Assembly: GCA_964551975.1 (NCBI GenBank)
Contig: CAZKFI010000082.1
Span: 1-9,266 of the forward strand
DNA: 9,266 nt
Direction of reading: 5' to 3'
Source of the DNA: REEB426 sp964551975
GTDB taxonomy: Bacteria > Actinomycetota > Actinomycetes > S36-B12
This document shows, in pieces, positions 5,806-9,266 of this stretch (positions are counted from its first letter, which is position 1; each line of letters starts with the position of its first letter). A model generated the notes under the pieces. The model searched no databases, was not told where the DNA came from, and saw only the letters and a program-made list of their open reading frames with translations. A program made the translations under genes and the position numbers.

Positions 5806-6989
5806 TGATGTGGCTCCTGGCTGGTGGGGTGCAGTCGGACCAGGGGTTGACCGGGTGAGACCGGATCCCCGTCATGCACGAGCCATTCCACGATGGTGCC
5901 GCCGTGCGGTGCCATCACGGGAGTCTGGTCTCGCAGTGTTTCGATCACACCGATCTGGGCACCAGCGGCAAGTGCGACCCCGACCTCGGCATCCACCTGC
6001 TGCCGATAGGTGCCCTTGGTTGGCGCGATGAGCAGTCGCCAGGTCGGCTGAGTGGAGATGCTCGATGGTGTGCCGTGCTCGGCCACCAATGCTCGTGCTG
6101 CATCGAGGTCATCCGGGGTCTTCAGTGCGCAGGTCTGGACATCGGGAAGGGCGCGTCGGATCAAACCGGTGAGCGTGCCGGCCGGCGGAATCTCGATGAC
6201 CGCCGTCACCCCGAGGTCAGCCATGGTCGCCATGCACAGATCCCACCGCACCGGGTTGCTCACCTGGGTGACCAGTCGACGCAGCACCTCGCGCCCGTCG
6301 TGCACGACCTGGCCATCTGCGTTGGAAATGAGCCGAATCCTCGGGTCGTGGGTGCTGATAGCGCGGGCAAGTCCAGCGAGGGACGCCGTAGCCGGTGCCA
6401 TGTGCTCGGTGTGGAATGCTCCGGCAACTTCCAATGGCCGCACCCGAGCACCCTCAGGTGGTTCAGCGGCGAAGGTATCCAGTTGGGTGCGGGTGCCAGC
6501 AACCACGATCTGACCGGCTCCGTTCATATTGGCGCAGGTCAGTCCGTGGCGGGCGGCCACGTCTGGCACGTCCTGACCCCCGAGCACCGCCGACATACCG
6601 GTCGCCTGCACGGCGGAGGCTGCAGCCATGGCTCGGCCACGCTCTCGGACGAACACCATGGCCTGTTCGGCGCTCAAGACGCCCGCACCCACGGCCGCGG
6701 TGATTTCTCCCACGGAGTGACCGGCGCCTGCGCCGATACGGCTGAACACCGATGAGGGGTGCGGGAACAAGCTCAGCAGTGTCACCAGCCCCGCTCCCAC
6801 GATGAGCGGCTGAGCAATGGCCGTATCGCGGATAGTGTCCGCGTCAGAGACAGTGCCGTGCTCGACGAGATCAAGGCCGGCAACCGCGCTGAGCCATTCG
6901 AGCCGTTCCCGGACTCCGGGGACCTCCAGCCACGGCGTGAGAAACCCTGGAACCTGCGCACCCTGACCAGGGGCCACGACGACGAGCAC
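5802..6989 (-). CDS. fabD: Malonyl-CoA:ACP transacylase (FabD) with C-terminal biotinyl/lipoyl-like domain
   Basis: Transfers malonyl from malonyl-CoA to ACP. The acyltransferase domain (1 to about 305) shows PGQGAQ (7-12), the nucleophile elbow GHSVGE (90-95, Ser92), Arg117 in RERGRAM, Gln160 before IVVAG, His193 in AFHTEHM, and a closing EIPPAGTLTGLIRR (266-279). The length is 395 residues, against roughly 300-320 for ordinary FabD. After a Ser/Thr/Pro linker (about 306-315) comes an added domain resembling BCCP/lipoyl barrels (annotated separately). The start is GTG at 6987-6989, forced by an in-frame TGA 3 bases upstream; AGGGT (6995-6999) serves as a weak ribosome-binding site. The gene follows the iron-transporter gene by 38 bp and overlaps fabH by four bases. 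The transacylase assignment is secure; the extension is unexplained. Confidence 0.95.
   Translation of the reverse strand: MLVVVAPGQGAQVPGFLTPWLEVPGVRERLEWLSAVAGLDLVEHGTVSDADTIRDTAIAQPLIVGAGLVTLLSLFPHPSSVFSRIGAGAGHSVGEITAAVGAGVLSAEQAMVFVRERGRAMAAASAVQATGMSAVLGGQDVPDVAARHGLTCANMNGAGQIVVAGTRTQLDTFAAEPPEGARVRPLEVAGAFHTEHMAPATASLAGLARAISTHDPRIRLISNADGQVVHDGREVLRRLVTQVSNPVRWDLCMATMADLGVTAVIEIPPAGTLTGLIRRALPDVQTCALKTPDDLDAARALVAEHGTPSSISTQPTWRLLIAPTKGTYRQQVDAEVGVALAAGAQIGVIETLRDQTPVMAPHGGTIVEWLVHDGDPVSPGQPLVRLHPTSQEPHQ
5826..6044 (-). other. C-terminal biotinyl/lipoyl-like domain of FabD lacking the modifiable lysine
   Basis: This covers FabD residues about 316-388. Two half-repeats are visible with the biotinyl/lipoyl pattern: an AP-x-x-GT turn, a loop, then V-x(3-4)-G-x-x-(I/L). 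The first runs from IAPTKGT (321-327) to AAGAQIGVIE (341-350). The second runs from MAPHGGT (359-365) through VHDGDPVSPGQPLVRL (371-386). Equivalent positions are offset by 37-38 residues, as expected for the quasi-twofold barrel. At the hairpin where biotinyl domains have (A/S)MKM and lipoyl domains have ETDKA, the sequence is ETLRD (350-354). Arg353, codon CGA at 5931-5933 on the minus strand, takes the place of the modified Lys. The fold assignment is pattern recognition by eye. Confidence 0.72.
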
Positions 6990-7027
6990 GGCTCACCCTA
7001 TCCACGCCAAGGAGTGCGCCTGCGTGG

Positions 7028-8167
7028 TCAGCCCAGGGTGACACCGATCAAGCGACCGACGAGGTAGGTGACTGCGGCAGCACCCACACCCCATCCGAAC
7101 TGTCGCAGGGCGGAGAAGATCATGCCGCGCCCAGAGAGTCGGCCGACGGTCGCGCCGACCGCGATCAAGGCCACCGCGGACAGTGCGATGGCCAGGATCA
7201 GAGGGATCGAGGTCGACGCCTGTGGTGCGGTGAAGAACAGATAGGGCAGGACCACGACGCTGGCGCCCAGGGCGAAGGCGACGAAACTGGAAATCGCCAC
7301 CTTGATCGGTGAGCCAAGCTCGTCGGGGTTCAGGCCCAATTCCTCGCGGGCCAACGTGTCGAGGGCCTTCTCCGGATTGGCCATGATCTGGGCCGCCGTT
7401 GCTGCCGCGACCTGCGGACTCAGCCCCTTGGCGCGATAGATGAGCTCCAGTTCGCGGCGCTCTTCCTCGGGCTTATCGCGAAGTTCGGCGCGCTCCAACT
7501 CGATCTCGCGCCGGAAGAGATCGCGTTGACTGGCGACACTGACGTATTCGCCGGCAGCCATCGAGAATGCTCCGGCCAGCAGTCCGGCTAGACCTGCCAG
7601 CAGGATGGTGGCATTACTCGGTGAAGCGCCGGCGAAACCCATTACCAACGCGGTATTCGAGACCAGACCATCGCTCACCCCGAACACGGCAGCCCGAGTG
7701 GCACCGGAGCGGTCGCCACGATGCCAACTCTCACCATCACCCTTAGCTCGGCGACTCGGCGCAGGATCGGTGGTGCGCATCGCGCGGAAGGTGGCCGCGT
7801 GCTCCCGCTCATCGTGGGGCATCGACGTCAGGGCTTCCGGTTCGTCGTCATACATACCTGCGTCGGCGCCCTCAGCCTGCTCCAGGTGCCCGAGTACCGA
7901 GTCCAGTCCGGCTGCACGTGCGCGCGCAACCAGGCGGCTATCCGCAGCATCGAGCTCCGTTGGTGGTGGAGGCACCGGCACGCCGTATTCATCGAGCTTG
8001 ACTACCCAATGATCGGCGTGGGCGTCCTCGACGTCAGCCAATTCCAGCAGTGCCGCTCGCCGGTCCCCGTCGACAGTGCCGGCCAACGCCCGATAGAGCA
8101 GCGCTGCGTTGCGCTCAGCCTGCAGATACCGCAGGAATCGGCGTGGATCCTCGGACTTGGCGCCCAT
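7028..8167 (-). CDS. Ferritin-like/VIT1 (CCC1) fusion iron transporter, MbfA-like
   Basis: Fusion of an N-terminal rubrerythrin/ferritin-like domain to a vacuolar iron transporter (VIT1/CCC1) membrane domain, the architecture of the MbfA iron exporters described in rhizobia. In numbering from the ATG at 8165-8167, the cytoplasmic domain (1 to about 130) has putative di-iron ligands Glu18, Glu47/His50 (EDAH) and Glu120/His123 (EREH). A basic linker leads to about five membrane helices near 162-182, 188-208, 288-310, 322-342 and 352-376. The first holds SDGLVSN (165-171) and the second MAAGEYVS (203-210), both VIT signatures. The charged loop 214-280, very rich in Glu, matches the family's cytosolic metal-binding domain. 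A likely role is removing Fe(II) or Mn(II) from the cytosol. GTG at 8170 is an alternative start giving one extra residue. It overlaps the aceE stop (GTGATG). Confidence 0.92.
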   Translation of the reverse strand: MGAKSEDPRRFLRYLQAERNAALLYRALAGTVDGDRRAALLELADVEDAHADHWVVKLDEYGVPVPPPPTELDAADSRLVARARAAGLDSVLGHLEQAEGADAGMYDDEPEALTSMPHDEREHAATFRAMRTTDPAPSRRAKGDGESWHRGDRSGATRAAVFGVSDGLVSNTALVMGFAGASPSNATILLAGLAGLLAGAFSMAAGEYVSVASQRDLFRREIELERAELRDKPEEERRELELIYRAKGLSPQVAAATAAQIMANPEKALDTLAREELGLNPDELGSPIKVAISSFVAFALGASVVVLPYLFFTAPQASTSIPLILAIALSAVALIAVGATVGRLSGRGMIFSALRQFGWGVGAAAVTYLVGRLIGVTLG

Positions 8168-9266
8168 CACCCAGAGCCCTCCGTGCTGCCAGCGTCGGCG
8201 GCGGATGGGTCGTGTACCTGGTAGCGCTCAATCGCGCTCGCTGCCACTGCGCGATCGATCTCACCGCGGCGGGCGAGCATGGCGAGGGTTTGCGCGGTGA
8301 TGGACTCTGCGTCCACCAGGAAGTGCCGACGCAGTGCGCCGCGGGTATCCGAGAGGCCGTATCCATCGGTACCCAGTGAAACGAAGTCGCCGGGCACCCA
8401 CTCGCGGATCTGATCCTGTACCCCGCGCATCCAGTCTGAGACGGCAATCACCGGGCCGTCCCGCCCAGTCAGCCGCTGGGTGACGTACGCCGTCTGCGGT
8501 TCCTCGGTGGGATGCAGCAGGTTATGTCGATCCACTGCCAACCCGTCCTTGCGCAGTTCGTTCCAGGAGGTAACCGACCACACGTCGGCCTGCACACCCC
8601 AGTCCTGGGCGAGCAACTCTGCTGCTCGCAGTGCCCAGTTCACCGCGACGCCGCTTGCCAGGAGTTGTACGCGTGGGCCGCTGCCGGTCGCCTCCTGCAG
8701 CAGATACATGCCACGCAGAATCCCCTCGACGTCGACGCCCTCAGGTTCTGCTGGCTGTGGGTAGGGCTCGTTGTAGACCGTGAGGTAGTAGAAGACGTCT
8801 TCGGGATGCTCACCAACCATGCGACGAAGTCCGTCAGCGACGATGTGGCCGATTTCGTAGCCGAAGGCCGGGTCGTAGGCAACCACCGCAGGGTTGGTGG
8901 AGGCCAGCAGCAGTGAATGCCCGTCTTCATGTTGCAATCCCTCACCGTTGAGGGTGGTGCGGCCAGCGGTGGCGCCGACGACAAATCCGCGAGCCATCTG
9001 GTCCATGGCGGCCCAGAATCCGTCGCCGGTGCGCTGGAAGCCGAACATCGAGTAGAAGACGTATACCGGGATCATCGGCTCGGCATGGGTTGCGTACGAG
9101 CTTCCTGCTGCCGTGAAGGACGCAACGGAGCCCGCCTCGTTGATTCCCTCATGCAGGATCTGGCCGGCCGCCGACTCCTTGTAGGAAAGCATGAGATCGC
9201 GATCGACCGAGGTGTAGCGCTGACCCTGCGGTGAGTAGATCATCGCCGTGGGGAACAGGGAGTCCA
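8167..9266 (-). CDS. aceE: Pyruvate dehydrogenase E1 component (homodimeric AceE type), C-terminal part
   Basis: Thiamine-diphosphate-dependent E1 of the pyruvate dehydrogenase complex, which decarboxylates pyruvate and acetylates the E2 lipoyl arm. The frame is open through the right edge of the window. About 365 C-terminal residues are present, out of roughly 900 in the family. Signature segments are IYSPQGQRY (just after DSLFPTA at the edge), EGINEAGSVASF, MIPVYVFYSMFGFQRTGD, and TTLNGEGLQHEDGHS (about 8914-8955). All closely follow Escherichia coli AceE as I know it. The Trp-rich VWSVTSWNELRKDGLA segment and the VSLGTDGYGLSDTR segment belong to the C-terminal domain. The thiamine-binding GDG motif lies upstream of the window. 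The stop TGA at 8167-8169 overlaps the start of the iron-transporter gene. The Ala/Ser/Gly-rich tail is unremarkable. Confidence 0.97.
   Translation of the reverse strand, partial: DSLFPTAMIYSPQGQRYTSVDRDLMLSYKESAAGQILHEGINEAGSVASFTAAGSSYATHAEPMIPVYVFYSMFGFQRTGDGFWAAMDQMARGFVVGATAGRTTLNGEGLQHEDGHSLLLASTNPAVVAYDPAFGYEIGHIVADGLRRMVGEHPEDVFYYLTVYNEPYPQPAEPEGVDVEGILRGMYLLQEATGSGPRVQLLASGVAVNWALRAAELLAQDWGVQADVWSVTSWNELRKDGLAVDRHNLLHPTEEPQTAYVTQRLTGRDGPVIAVSDWMRGVQDQIREWVPGDFVSLGTDGYGLSDTRGALRRHFLVDAESITAQTLAMLARRGEIDRAVAASAIERYQVHDPSAADAGSTEGSG
8177..8182 (-). promoter_or_regulatory. Shine-Dalgarno of the ferritin/VIT transporter gene, inside aceE
   Basis: The minus strand reads GGAGGG within the last codons of aceE. 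It is 9 bases before the ATG at 8167 and 6 before the GTG at 8170, so it does not decide between the two starts. It does show that translation of this gene is wired into the aceE message. Confidence 0.55.

Noticed and set aside
5874..6755. Long plus-strand open frame of 293 codons opposite fabD.
   Set aside because: It is antisense to a conserved fabD, rich in Gly/His/Arg, with no recognisable domain.

Overview
The window is a high-GC (low-to-mid 60s percent by eye), tightly packed chromosomal segment from an actinobacterium (Actinomycetota). The diagnostic content is a type II fatty-acid synthase cluster in the order fabD-fabH-acpP-fabF, a DUF3145 gene next to it (a family I know only from actinobacteria, where it also neighbours fabF), an AccD6-type carboxyltransferase directly after the ketosynthase, and a homodimeric-type pyruvate dehydrogenase E1 gene (aceE). 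I cannot place it below that level.

Layout. Positions 2-472 (+) hold the C-terminal end of a PLP-dependent group II decarboxylase-like protein cut by the window edge. It converges on bioY (497-1093, -), the substrate-binding membrane subunit of a biotin transporter. bioY diverges from the DUF3145 gene (1238-1774, +) across 144 bp, the only obviously promoter-sized divergent spacer. The rest, 1810-9266, is one minus-strand run read from right to left: aceE (partial) > ferritin-like/VIT iron transporter > fabD > fabH > acpP > fabF > accD6. Junctions are very tight: aceE/VIT, fabD/fabH and fabF/accD6 overlap by 1-4 bases. Other gaps are 38 bp (VIT-fabD), 83 bp (fabH-acpP) and 53 bp (acpP-fabF). 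There is no RNA gene, mobile element, CRISPR array or gene-free stretch above 300 bp, and I see no convincing intrinsic terminator.

How the genes work together. AceE commits pyruvate to acetyl-CoA. AccD6 is the carboxyltransferase half of the acyl-CoA carboxylase that turns acetyl-CoA into malonyl-CoA, and its partner biotin-carrier subunit needs the biotin BioY imports. FabD moves malonyl to ACP, FabH starts the chain from acyl-CoA, and FabF elongates it. The locus therefore covers pyruvate to acyl-ACP, lacking the biotin carboxylase subunit, the reductases and the dehydratase.

Two features stand out. FabD carries a C-terminal extension of about 80 residues that looks like a biotinyl/lipoyl (BCCP-type) beta-barrel, with Arg where the modified Lys should be. 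An MbfA-like ferritin/VIT iron transporter is overlapped with aceE and sits just upstream of fabD, where Streptomyces has the regulator fasR.
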